Below, one piece after another: positions 1 to 7,827 of a stretch of 64,000 bases of DNA (its first letter is position 1; each line of letters starts with the position of its first letter). The notes beneath the pieces were generated by a model. It saw nothing but the letters and a program-made list of their open reading frames with translations, made no database searches and had not been told where the DNA came from. The DNA lies in the NCBI RefSeq assembly GCF_029946005.1, contig NZ_JAQSDR010000014.1, positions 186,001-250,000 on the forward strand. Direction: 5' to 3'. The position numbers and the translations under genes are program-made. This stretch comes from Aquabacterium sp. Lineage in GTDB: Bacteria; Pseudomonadota; Gammaproteobacteria; Burkholderiales; Burkholderiaceae_C.

Positions 1-449
1 ACAAGATCTACAAACTGCGCGACGCCCTGTCGGAACTGGACGAGGCCTACGACCGCGTCTACATCGACACCCCGCCCGCGCTGAACTTCTACACGCGCTC
101 GGCCCTGATCGCCGCCCAAGGCTGTCTGATCCCGTTTGACTGCGACGATTTCTCGCGCCGGGCGCTTTACGCCTTGTTGGAGAACGTGCAAGAGATCCAG
201 GCCGATCACAACAGCGATCTGAAAGTCGATGGCATCGTGGTCAACCAGTTCCAGCCGCGCGCCAACCTGCCGCAAAAACTGGTGCAGGAGCTGATCGACG
301 AAGGCCTGCCCGTGCTGCAGCCTTACCTGAGCGCCTCGGTGCGCATCCGCGAATCGCACCAGCAGGCCATGCCCATGATCCACCTGGATCCCCGCCACAA
401 GCTGACCCAGGATTTTGTGGCTTTGCACGACAGTTTGCGTGCCATTTGA
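1..449 (+). CDS. ParA-family ATPase, 3' part only
   Basis: The reading frame is open from the first bases of the window, so the gene starts upstream; about 148 codons are visible up to the TGA at 447-449. The visible part has the second nucleotide-binding motif of ParA/MinD-type P-loop ATPases (VYIDTPPALNFYT), followed by the usual strand-helix pattern with a conserved IVVNQF segment and a C-terminal region naming target residues (SVRIRESHQQAMPMI). The N-terminal deviant Walker A motif is outside the window, so it cannot be checked. Proteins of this family use ATP-driven dimerisation on DNA or membranes to position chromosomes, plasmids or protein clusters. No parB-like partner lies downstream; the next gene is an unrelated secreted hydrolase. 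The cargo is therefore unknown. Confidence 0.85.
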   Translation, partial: KIYKLRDALSELDEAYDRVYIDTPPALNFYTRSALIAAQGCLIPFDCDDFSRRALYALLENVQEIQADHNSDLKVDGIVVNQFQPRANLPQKLVQELIDEGLPVLQPYLSASVRIRESHQQAMPMIHLDPRHKLTQDFVALHDSLRAI

Positions 450-523
450 TCCACACCCCCTTTAACGCGGGGCGGTAAATACACCAATCGAATTTTGACA
501 ACATCGACGGTATGTTTGGCGGC

Positions 524-1411
524 ATGAACCACACCAAACTCACCAAACTCTCTCGCCTGCTGCAGGTTTCACTGGGCGTCAGCGCCCTGGCCCTGTCCCT
601 GGCTGTCCAAGCCCAGCAAACCGGCGCTGACCCCACCACCGCCAGCATTGAAAAGGCCGGCCCCCTGGCCGTGGCCAACGTCAAAGTGTCCTCGCCCAGC
701 GGCTACGGCTCCGGCACGGTCTATTACCCCACCACGGGCAGCGCCTATGGCCTGGTCTCCGTGACCCCGGGCTTCACTGAAGGCCAATCAGCCATCAACT
801 GGCTGGGCCCGCTGCTGGCCTCACACGGCTTCGTGGTCGTCACCATCGGCACCAAGACCATCCTGGATGTGCCCACCAACCGCGCCAAGCAAATGATGGC
901 GGCCCTGGCCCAAGTGACCGCCCTGAGCGCCACCAAGACCAGCCCCTTCGCCGGCAAGGTTGACGCTTCGCGCCTGGCCGTCATGGGTCACTCCATGGGC
1001 GGAGGCGGCTCGCTCGACGCGGCCCGCGACAACCCCAATCTGAAGGCCTCGATTCCGCTGGCCCCGTGGGAAACCACCAAGGACTACAGCAAGACCACCG
1101 TGCCGACGCTGATCGTGTCCTGCGAAAGCGACGCCATTGCACCGGTCAAGGACCACGCCAACAGGTTCTATGACAGCTTCACGCCCACCTTGACCAAGGC
1201 ATTGCTGGAAATGAAGGGCGCCAGCCACTTCTGCACCAACAGCTCGGCCAACACCGCCACCAAGACCTTGATCGGCAAGTACAGCATCTCGTGGCTGAAG
1301 CGCTTTGTGGACGGCGACACCCGCTACAGCCCCTTCCTGTGCGGCGCTCCCCACCAGGCTGACCTGACGGGCTCGCTGATCTCCACCTACAAGGAAAACT
1401 GCCCTTACTGA
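524..1411 (+). CDS. Secreted PET hydrolase / cutinase-like alpha/beta hydrolase (dienelactone hydrolase superfamily)
   Basis: The protein aligns by eye along its whole length with Ideonella sakaiensis PETase. Counting from an upstream in-frame ATG at 512, it has the nucleophile elbow GHSMG (Ser161), Asp207 in CESDAIAPV and His239 in GASHFC, giving a complete Ser-Asp-His triad. Trp186 is conserved. Cys204 and Cys241 match the extra active-site disulfide of type II PETases, and Cys277/Cys297 match the C-terminal disulfide. Compared with I. sakaiensis PETase, the substrate cleft has His160 for Trp159, Phe240 for Ser238 and Phe88 for Tyr87, which is closer to type IIa enzymes and cutinases. A Sec signal peptide ends near AVQA-QQ. 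The ATG at 524 is preferred because it gives a compact signal peptide; the one at 512 would add four residues. Activity on polyester is inference. No MHETase-like gene is in the window. The 3' end overlaps the convergent kinase gene by a few bases. Confidence 0.9.
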   Translation: MNHTKLTKLSRLLQVSLGVSALALSLAVQAQQTGADPTTASIEKAGPLAVANVKVSSPSGYGSGTVYYPTTGSAYGLVSVTPGFTEGQSAINWLGPLLASHGFVVVTIGTKTILDVPTNRAKQMMAALAQVTALSATKTSPFAGKVDASRLAVMGHSMGGGGSLDAARDNPNLKASIPLAPWETTKDYSKTTVPTLIVSCESDAIAPVKDHANRFYDSFTPTLTKALLEMKGASHFCTNSSANTATKTLIGKYSISWLKRFVDGDTRYSPFLCGAPHQADLTGSLISTYKENCPY

Positions 1412-2265
1412 GCAGGTGTTTGAAGCCGCAGCCTGCGGGCGGCTTCTTCATCCTTGGCGTCGTCGATCTCGCGCAGCACCGCGCCGAGGTCGACGGCTTT
1501 TTCGCTTTTGGCGAACTGGCCGGTGAGTTTCACCTCCGGGTTCAGGGCCCCGGCTTCGTACAGGGCCCAGATTTCTCGGCCGTAGTCGGTGGTCAGCAGC
1601 TCGGGCGCGTATTGCCCAAAGTAGTTGCGCAGATTGGCCACATCGCGCTCCAGCATGTCGGAGGCATGGTTGTTGCCAGCGGCGTCCACCGCCTGGGGCA
1701 GGTCGATGATGACCGGGCCATCGGAGCCCACCAGGATGTTGAACTCCGACAAGTCACCGTGGACCACGCCAGCGCACAGCATGCGCACCACTTCCATGAT
1801 CAAGGTCTGGTGGTACTGGCGGGCCAGCTCGGGCTCGAAAGACAGGTCGTTGAGGCGCGGAGCGGCATCGCCATCGGCCCCCGTCACCAACTCCATCAGC
1901 AACACGCCTTCATGGAAGTTGTAGGGCTTGGGCACGCGCACACCCGCACCGGCCAACCGGTACAAGGCATCGACTTCGGCGTTCTGCCACGCGGCCTCTT
2001 GCGCCTGGCGGCCATAGCGCGTACCTTTGGCCATGGCGCGCGCCTGGCGGCTGTTTTTGGTCTTGCGGTTCTCGGTGTAGTCCACCGCCTGGCGAAAACT
2101 GCGCTTGTTGGCCTCTTTGTAGACCTTGGCGCAGCGGATGTCGTCGCCGCAGCGCACCACGAAGACCATCGCCTCCTTGCCGCTCATCAGCTGGCGCACC
2201 ACCCCGTCGATCAAGCCATCTTCAATCAGCGGTTCCAGTCTTTTGGGGATTTTCATGGTGCGCAT
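1405..2265 (-). CDS. RIO1-like serine protein kinase (PA4780 family)
   Basis: A compact atypical kinase of 286 residues. It has a glycine-poor nucleotide loop region (MSGKEAMVFVV), an ATP-binding lysine segment (CAKVYKEA), the RIO catalytic loop HGDLSEFNILV and the metal-binding segment IIDLPQAV, in which the usual DFG is replaced by the RIO-type DLPQ. Bacterial members of this family are cytosolic Ser kinases of poorly known function. The first ATG is at 2265; a second in-frame ATG at 2256 (MKIPKRLE) is equally plausible. The gene is divergent from the GNAT gene and convergent with the secreted hydrolase, so it is probably monocistronic. Confidence 0.85.
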   Translation of the reverse strand: MRTMKIPKRLEPLIEDGLIDGVVRQLMSGKEAMVFVVRCGDDIRCAKVYKEANKRSFRQAVDYTENRKTKNSRQARAMAKGTRYGRQAQEAAWQNAEVDALYRLAGAGVRVPKPYNFHEGVLLMELVTGADGDAAPRLNDLSFEPELARQYHQTLIMEVVRMLCAGVVHGDLSEFNILVGSDGPVIIDLPQAVDAAGNNHASDMLERDVANLRNYFGQYAPELLTTDYGREIWALYEAGALNPEVKLTGQFAKSEKAVDLGAVLREIDDAKDEEAARRLRLQTPAQ

Positions 2266-2333
2266 TGTGCGCTGCCCGGATGCGACGACAATCCTCGTCC
2301 AGAACTTATCCGTCCAACAACACCCAATCAGTC

Positions 2334-2852
2334 ATGTCCCGATATCAGGTTCGCTCCGCCATTCCCCGCGATGCCATGGCCATTGCCGACATCTACGCCG
2401 CCGCCGTGCAGGCTTCCTACAAGGACCTGGTGCCTGACGAACTGCTGAGCACCCTGTTCGCCACCAAGCGCCAGGGCTACTGGCGCGAGGCCATCGAAAT
2501 GGGCGAACCTCAGATCCAGGTGGCCACCGAGGGCGAGCAGGTGGTGGGCTTCGTCGGCTATGACCGCTCACGCGACCCCAAGACCCCCTCCACCATGGGC
2601 GAAATTTGGCAGATCTACGTCACCCCTGAGCTGTGGGCCACCGGCGCCGGCCTGGCCCTGTGGGACGCCGCCCGCGATGGCCTGGAAGACGAAGGCTGCA
2701 CCCACGTGTCGCTGTGGCTGCCCTTGCGCAACGAGCGCGCCCTGACCTTCCACGAGGTGGCAGGCTTCAAGCGCGAACTGACCACGGCCAAGACGGTGGA
2801 CATGGGTGGCGTGAAGATCGAGACGATCCGCCTCGTTCGGTCCATCGGCTGA
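2334..2852 (+). CDS. GNAT-family N-acetyltransferase
   Basis: A 172-residue single-domain GNAT protein. The N-terminal segment MSRYQVRSAIPRDAMAIADI is typical of the family's first strand and helix; the acetyl-CoA pyrophosphate loop is in IYVTPELWATGAGLALWD, followed by the usual late strand (VSLWLPLRNERALTFHEVAGF). The acceptor substrate cannot be told from sequence. The open frame extends upstream to 2265, but that would overlap the divergent kinase start and adds a non-family tail, so the ATG at 2334 is chosen. It is likely a single-gene unit with its promoter in the 68-bp divergent gap. Confidence 0.8.
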   Translation: MSRYQVRSAIPRDAMAIADIYAAAVQASYKDLVPDELLSTLFATKRQGYWREAIEMGEPQIQVATEGEQVVGFVGYDRSRDPKTPSTMGEIWQIYVTPELWATGAGLALWDAARDGLEDEGCTHVSLWLPLRNERALTFHEVAGFKRELTTAKTVDMGGVKIETIRLVRSIG

Positions 2853-2876
2853 TCACGGGTCGGGCCCGGCTGGAGA

Positions 2877-3761
2877 TCAGCTGATCTCCAGCATTTCCAT
2901 CACTTCGTCTTCCCAGATGGCCAGCTCATCGGCCGAGACCTGGAGCCAGGCCAAAGCCTTGGCACCGTGCGCCGTCCAATCCTTTTCCGGCTGCAGGCCC
3001 TCCTGCAAGCGCAAGAGGTGATCGGCCAGCAGACCGGCCGCCACCAGGGTGTGCACCTCAGGCTCGGTGAAGCGATCGCCCAGCGAGGCCAGGTCGTGGT
3101 GCTGCCGGATGGCCGCCATCAAGGTGGGCGACAACCGCCAAACCCGGGCCACCAAAGCGCCCACCACGGCGTGGTCGGTGCGGTGGTTGGCGTTTTCAGT
3201 GGCCACGTAAGATCGATCAACGCGGGCCTGGGCTTCCACCATGGTCCCCACGTAGCCCTTCACGCTTTGCATCATCACTGGCAGGCCCACATGGCAGAAC
3301 AGGCCGTAGGTGTAGGCCAGGTCAGGTGACATGCCGGGCAGGCGCTTGGCGATGAAGGCCATGGCCAGGGCCCGCTTGGTGGCACGCTCCCAAAATCCTT
3401 GCAGGTGCGCGCTGGTGATGCGGATGGCGTTTTGCGCCAGGAAACCCGTCAAGATCGCCGCCGTTTCAGTCAACCCCAGACGGTTCATGGCCTGGCCAAT
3501 GCTTTGCACCGGTTGACCACTGGCGTACAGCGGCCCATTGGCGGAGCGCAGCAGCGTGGCCGACATGGCCACATCGCTGGAGGCAATTCGGGCCACTTCG
3601 TTCAGGTCAGGTTCGCCCGCCGCCATGGCTTTTTGCAATCGTGTCAGCAATTCCGGACAAGGCGGAATGACGATGTGCTGCAGTGGCCCTTTCGCCCTGG
3701 CTTGATCCAACTCTTGCTGGATGGCAGAGGTGCGCGTCGGCGCCAGTTCGGTGGTCGTCAT
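2877..3761 (-). CDS. HDOD-domain protein
   Basis: A 294-residue protein. Residues about 25-225 show the HDOD pattern: an early proline-rich segment (IVIPPCPELLTRLQ), a SSDVAMSATLLRSANGPLYAS segment, a MNRLGLTETAAIL helix and a late HHDLA segment. HDOD proteins are related to HD phosphohydrolases but mostly lack the metal-binding residues and act as signalling scaffolds. There is no attached GGDEF, EAL or receiver domain. The gene stands alone, convergent with the GNAT gene and divergent from the chalcone-isomerase-like gene. Function in this organism is unknown. Confidence 0.8.
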   Translation of the reverse strand: MTTTELAPTRTSAIQQELDQARAKGPLQHIVIPPCPELLTRLQKAMAAGEPDLNEVARIASSDVAMSATLLRSANGPLYASGQPVQSIGQAMNRLGLTETAAILTGFLAQNAIRITSAHLQGFWERATKRALAMAFIAKRLPGMSPDLAYTYGLFCHVGLPVMMQSVKGYVGTMVEAQARVDRSYVATENANHRTDHAVVGALVARVWRLSPTLMAAIRQHHDLASLGDRFTEPEVHTLVAAGLLADHLLRLQEGLQPEKDWTAHGAKALAWLQVSADELAIWEDEVMEMLEIS

Positions 3762-3907
3762 GGAAAGGCCTGGGAGTGGTGCACAGCCTTGGGTATCGGC
3801 TTTTTATCCAGGAACTGAAGAGGGGGAAAACCGGTGTTACACAAAACAGCCAAGCTGCGATGATCATGGCGGGACGATGAGCCCTGCCAAGAATGAGGAG
3901 TCGCACT

Positions 3908-4498
3908 GTGAAGAGACAAAGCCTATGGCGGCGCTGGGCGCTTTCATGCCTGATGGTGCTGGCCAATGCGGCCCATGCCGCACCACCTCGTGAGCTGGAG
4001 GGCGTCGCCATCGACGACACCGCTCAGGTAGCGGGCGCCAAGCTGGTGCTCAACGGCGCGTCGATTCAAAAGCGCGGCTTTTTCAAAACCAACACCTGCG
4101 CCTTGTACCTGACCGAAAAGCGCCACACGCTCGGCGAGGTCGTGAAGCTGGCCGGGCCCAAGCGTGTCCACCTGGTCATGCTCCGCGACGTGAAGGGCTT
4201 CCTCATCGCCCGACAGTTTTTGAACGATTTCGCGGCCAGTGCCTCCGAGGCCGAAGCACAGGCCTTGACCACCGAAGTCGAGTCCATCGCCGCTGGCTAC
4301 GCCAAGATCGACATGCTGCACAAGGGCGATGTGGTGCTGATCGACTGGATCCCTGGCGAGGGCATCGCTGCTTCGCTCAACGGCCAGTCCATGGGCCCCG
4401 CCCACGACAATGAATTGCTGTGGGACGTGTCCTTGCGCCCGGTGATGGGTCCTCTGGCGCCCCGCGAGTTGCGCGAGCAGCTGTTGGGCATCAACTGA
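3908..4498 (+). CDS. Chalcone isomerase-like secreted protein
   Basis: The protein has a signal peptide (VKRQSLWRRWALSCLMVLA, cleavage near AHA-APP) and then a chalcone-isomerase-like fold of about 170 residues, with typical segments LNGASIQKRGFFKTNTCALYL and the late IDWIPGEGIAASLNG. Bacterial members are exported and of unknown role; they are not thought to make flavonoids. The start is the GTG at 3908, seven bases after a GAGGAG ribosome-binding site at 3895-3900. The ATG at 3893 overlaps that site and is unlikely. The 3' end overlaps the convergent P450 gene by 8 bp. Confidence 0.8.
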   Translation: MKRQSLWRRWALSCLMVLANAAHAAPPRELEGVAIDDTAQVAGAKLVLNGASIQKRGFFKTNTCALYLTEKRHTLGEVVKLAGPKRVHLVMLRDVKGFLIARQFLNDFAASASEAEAQALTTEVESIAAGYAKIDMLHKGDVVLIDWIPGEGIAASLNGQSMGPAHDNELLWDVSLRPVMGPLAPRELREQLLGIN

Positions 4499-5912
4499 GG
4501 CGGGGTTTGAGGCGCATGGTCAGGCCCACGGGCGTCATGGTGAAGGACATCAGCTCTTGCGCTTCGCCGCCCTGTGGCGTGTCAACGCGGTCGATGTCGA
4601 ACTGGCTCAGCAAGGTGACCATGGCCACCTTCATCTCGACCATGGCGAGGTAACGGCCCGGGCACACGCGGGGGCCGCTGCCAAAGGGGGTCGAGACCTT
4701 TTTGGCCGTGCCTTCGGCCAGCCAACGCTCGGGCATGAACGCCGCGCCGTTCTGGAAGTGTTGATCGTTCAGCGCATCGTGGCGCGAGATGCACCACACC
4801 AGCGCGCCTGTGGGCACCAGCACATCGCCCACCACGGTGTCGCGCAAGGCTTGCTGCACCCGGAAGGGCGCGACTGGCTTGAGCCGCATGGTTTCCTGGA
4901 TGCAGGCGTCCACGTAAGGCAAGTCGCCCATTTGGTCCATGGTGACGGCCGACAGGTCCTCACCCACCACGCGGCGCACCTCGTCTTGCGCTTGCCGCAA
5001 AGCGGCCGGGTGACGGTGCAAGAGGTGGATCAACCAGGCCAAGGTGTTGGCGGTGGTGTCCTCACCGGCCAGCAGCATGGTGAACACATTGCCCGCCACG
5101 ACCTCGTCGTTCACGCCACTGTCGGGTTGGTCGGCGGCCACAATCAGGGCCTCGATCAGGTTGGTGGGCTGCTCCCGTCGGGCGGGCTCCTGGCGCATGC
5201 GTTCGCGCGCCTGCTCGATGAAGCCATTGATGGCCTCCCTCACGGTTTTCAAACTCCGTTCCAGGTCGTGGTCCGACGGCAGCTTGACGTAACGCCAATA
5301 CGGCAACAGCGCGTTGAGACGCTTGAACAAGGCGGGGAAGATCTTGTCCAGGTGCCGCTGGATGACTTCTTCATCCGACTCCAGAGTGTTCATGTCCACC
5401 CCAAACGCCAGGCCGGAAATGGCGTCCACGGTGAAACGCATCAAATCGCCTTGCAGGTCAATCGCCTGCCCTTGCCGCGCGGCTTTCTGCCAACGCCCAT
5501 TCAGGCGCTGAGCCACCTTCATCAAGGCGGGAAAATAGGCACGCACATGGGTGGGTGAAAACGCCGCCATCACCATGCGCCGCTGATGGTGCCAATCCTG
5601 GCCCTCGGCGCTGAACAGGCCTTGCGCGCCGCCCAGCTCCTTCACCACCCGTTCCAGGCTGGCTGGCCGCCTGAACCCATCAGGTCGGTCTTTCATGACC
5701 GCATTGATGGCCTCGTGGTCGGTCAGCACCAGCACCGGCGTGGGCCCCAGGCGCACCAGGAAGGTCGGCCCGTACTCGCGTGCCCACTGCTCAAAATCCA
5801 GGTGGATGCGTGGCCGCTTGAGCTGCAGGGCATTGCCCACGATGGGCAGGGGGCGTGGGCCGGGCAGTTGGTCCAGGCGGCGCAGGGGCGGATGGCTCAG
5901 CAAGGTGCTCAA
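4491..5912 (-). CDS. Cytochrome P450 number 1
   Basis: A full-length 473-residue soluble P450. It shows the proline-rich N-terminus (LPGPRPLPIVGN), the I-helix oxygen-activation motif AGEDTT (282-287), the K-helix ETMR (E340-R343), the PERW segment and the heme-binding loop FGSGPRVCPGRYLA with axial Cys417. It is a heme monooxygenase needing an external electron donor; none is adjacent. The start is a TTG at 5912 behind a GGAG ribosome-binding site; no ATG fits the N-terminus. It is clearly paralogous to the P450 at 32145-33584 (for example both carry the NTLESDE and HLDKIFPALF segments). The substrate is unknown; hydroxylation of a fatty acid or hydrocarbon is only a guess. Confidence 0.93.
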   Translation of the reverse strand: MSTLLSHPPLRRLDQLPGPRPLPIVGNALQLKRPRIHLDFEQWAREYGPTFLVRLGPTPVLVLTDHEAINAVMKDRPDGFRRPASLERVVKELGGAQGLFSAEGQDWHHQRRMVMAAFSPTHVRAYFPALMKVAQRLNGRWQKAARQGQAIDLQGDLMRFTVDAISGLAFGVDMNTLESDEEVIQRHLDKIFPALFKRLNALLPYWRYVKLPSDHDLERSLKTVREAINGFIEQARERMRQEPARREQPTNLIEALIVAADQPDSGVNDEVVAGNVFTMLLAGEDTTANTLAWLIHLLHRHPAALRQAQDEVRRVVGEDLSAVTMDQMGDLPYVDACIQETMRLKPVAPFRVQQALRDTVVGDVLVPTGALVWCISRHDALNDQHFQNGAAFMPERWLAEGTAKKVSTPFGSGPRVCPGRYLAMVEMKVAMVTLLSQFDIDRVDTPQGGEAQELMSFTMTPVGLTMRLKPRLS

Positions 5913-6012
5913 AGGATGACTCCATCGCGGGGGGCCCTCAGTCTCGCACGCGAGACACGCCCGGCCAAGCTCCGTACACTACGCCCCCGGCTCCTCCCTC
6001 CCTGAATTGTTC

Positions 6013-6942
6013 ATGACCATCCTGCTCGCGCCCATGGAAGGCCTCCTGGATTTCCCGCTGCGCGACATCCTGACCCGCGTTGGCGGCATCGACCGCTGCG
6101 TGTCCGAGTTCATCCGCATCACCGACCAGTTGCTGCCCGAGCGTGTCTTCACCCGCATCGTGCCGGAACTGCTCCATGGTGGGCGCACGTACGCTGGCGT
6201 GCCGGTGCGCGCGCAACTGCTGGGCTCCGACCCCAACTGCATGGCCGAGAACGCCGCCCTCCTTGCGACCCTGGGCCCGGCCGGCATTGACCTGAACTTC
6301 GGCTGCCCGGCCAAGGTCGTCAACCGCCATGGCGGTGGCGCGGCCTTGCTGGTCGACCCTGAGTTGTTGAATGCCATCGTGTCCGCCGTGCGCCGCGCCG
6401 TGCCGGCCGACATGCCCGTGTCGGCCAAGATGCGCCTGGGCTACCTCGACGATTCCATGGCGGTCGAATGCGCGCAGGCCCTGGCCAGTGGTGGCGCAGA
6501 AGAACTGGTCGTGCATGCCCGCACCCGCGCCGATGCCTACCGCCCCCCCGCCTACTGGGACCGCGTGAACGACATCCGCCTGGCCGTGAACATCCCCGTG
6601 GTGGCCAATGGCGAGATCTGGAACGTGGACGACGCCCGCCGTTGCCAGCAAGCCTCGGGGTGCCAGGCCTTGATGCTGGGGCGAGGCATGGTGGTCAATC
6701 CCGGGTTGGCGCTGAGCATTGCCACCCCAGGCCACCCCGGCATCGCCTGGTCAGAGTTGGTGCCACTGATCGAGGCGTTCTGGCAACTGATCCAGCCCCG
6801 CGTCGAACCGCGTCACCGGGCCGGTCGGCTCAAGCAATGGCTGAATTTTCTGCGCCGCCAATACCCGCAGGCCGAAGAAGCCTACGGCCGAGTACGCACC
6901 GTCAACGACCACGCGCTGGTGGGTCAGACCTTGTTTGCCTAA
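6013..6942 (+). CDS. dusC: tRNA-dihydrouridine(16) synthase
   Basis: FMN-dependent enzyme that reduces a uridine in the tRNA D-loop. The N-terminus LLAPMEGLLDFPLRD, the catalytic cysteine motif NFGCPAKVVN (Cys98) and the FMN-phosphate segment ANGEIWNVDDARRC are all present. The LLAPMEG-type start, the SEFIRITDQLLP segment and the length of 309 residues match DusC better than DusA or DusB. The ATG at 6013 gives the family N-terminus; a TTG at 6007 would add two residues. The 3' end overlaps the convergent PPK2 gene by 4 bp. Confidence 0.9.
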   Translation: MTILLAPMEGLLDFPLRDILTRVGGIDRCVSEFIRITDQLLPERVFTRIVPELLHGGRTYAGVPVRAQLLGSDPNCMAENAALLATLGPAGIDLNFGCPAKVVNRHGGGAALLVDPELLNAIVSAVRRAVPADMPVSAKMRLGYLDDSMAVECAQALASGGAEELVVHARTRADAYRPPAYWDRVNDIRLAVNIPVVANGEIWNVDDARRCQQASGCQALMLGRGMVVNPGLALSIATPGHPGIAWSELVPLIEAFWQLIQPRVEPRHRAGRLKQWLNFLRRQYPQAEEAYGRVRTVNDHALVGQTLFA

Positions 6943-7769
6943 TCAAGATTAGCCAAGGGAATGGGCTTGACCGGCCCGTCAAACTTCTCTTTGGCAGGTT
7001 TGCCAGACAAAGGCGGAAACGCCAGCTGAGCCTCAGGCACCTGGCAGTCGGGCAACTGGTCCAACAGGTGGCGGATCAAGGTCAAGCGCCCCCGGCGCTG
7101 GTCGTTGAAATCAACCAATGTCCAGGGTGCATGTTTGGTGTGCGTGGCCTCCAGCATGGCGTCTCGGGCCTGCCCGTACTCTTTGTATTTCAGGCGAGCT
7201 TCCAGATCGATGGGCGACAACTTCCAACGCTTGAGCGGGTCGTTCAAGCGCTCCGCCATGCGTTGCTCCTGCTCTGCCTGGTCCACCGTGAGCCAGTACT
7301 TGAAGAGCAGGATGCCATCGTCCACCAGTAGCTTTTCAAACGCGGGCGCCTGCTTCAGGAAGCGCTGGACCTGCTCATCGCTGCTGTAGCCCATCACTTT
7401 CTCGACCCCGGCGCGGTTGTACCAGCTGCGGTCCATCAGCACGATGTTGCCGCCCGCCGGCAAATGCGCCACATGGCGCTGAAAATACCACTGCGCTTGC
7501 TCGGTCTCGGTGGGTTTGCTCAAGGCCACCACATGGCACATGCGCGGGTTGAGCGTTTCGCTGATGGCGTTGATGACGCCGCCCTTGCCCGCCGTGTCCC
7601 GGCCCTCGAACAAGATCAGCACCCGCTTTTGATGGTGCTGCACCCAGCGCGCCAGGTTGTTGAGCTCCACTTGCAAAGGCGCCAGCAAGTCGCTGTACTG
7701 CTGCTTGCCCACACGGTCGTCCGACTCGGGGTCTTTGTCTTTGTCCTTGCCTTTGCCGTTGTTGCCCAT
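6939..7769 (-). CDS. ppk2: Polyphosphate kinase 2 (PPK2 family)
   Basis: A single-domain PPK2 of 276 residues. It has the Walker A motif FEGRDTAGKGG (about 54-64), the Walker B-like segment LMDRSWYNRAGVE and the lid-region arginines. These enzymes transfer phosphate between polyphosphate and nucleotides. The N-terminal 20 residues are rich in Lys and Asp (MGNNGKGKDKDKDPESDD) and probably disordered. The one-domain form is common to class I PPK2s, which usually phosphorylate nucleoside diphosphates, but substrate class is not certain from sequence. The gene sits between dusC and a radical SAM gene with no apparent operon link. A polyphosphatase-type gene (Ppx/GppA) lies at 48572-50146. Confidence 0.9.
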   Translation of the reverse strand: MGNNGKGKDKDKDPESDDRVGKQQYSDLLAPLQVELNNLARWVQHHQKRVLILFEGRDTAGKGGVINAISETLNPRMCHVVALSKPTETEQAQWYFQRHVAHLPAGGNIVLMDRSWYNRAGVEKVMGYSSDEQVQRFLKQAPAFEKLLVDDGILLFKYWLTVDQAEQEQRMAERLNDPLKRWKLSPIDLEARLKYKEYGQARDAMLEATHTKHAPWTLVDFNDQRRGRLTLIRHLLDQLPDCQVPEAQLAFPPLSGKPAKEKFDGPVKPIPLANLD

Positions 7770-7827
7770 GGCGTGCTCGATGAAGTGACGGTGCGATCTT
7801 TATAACCCGACCTGTCCATGCCAATGG

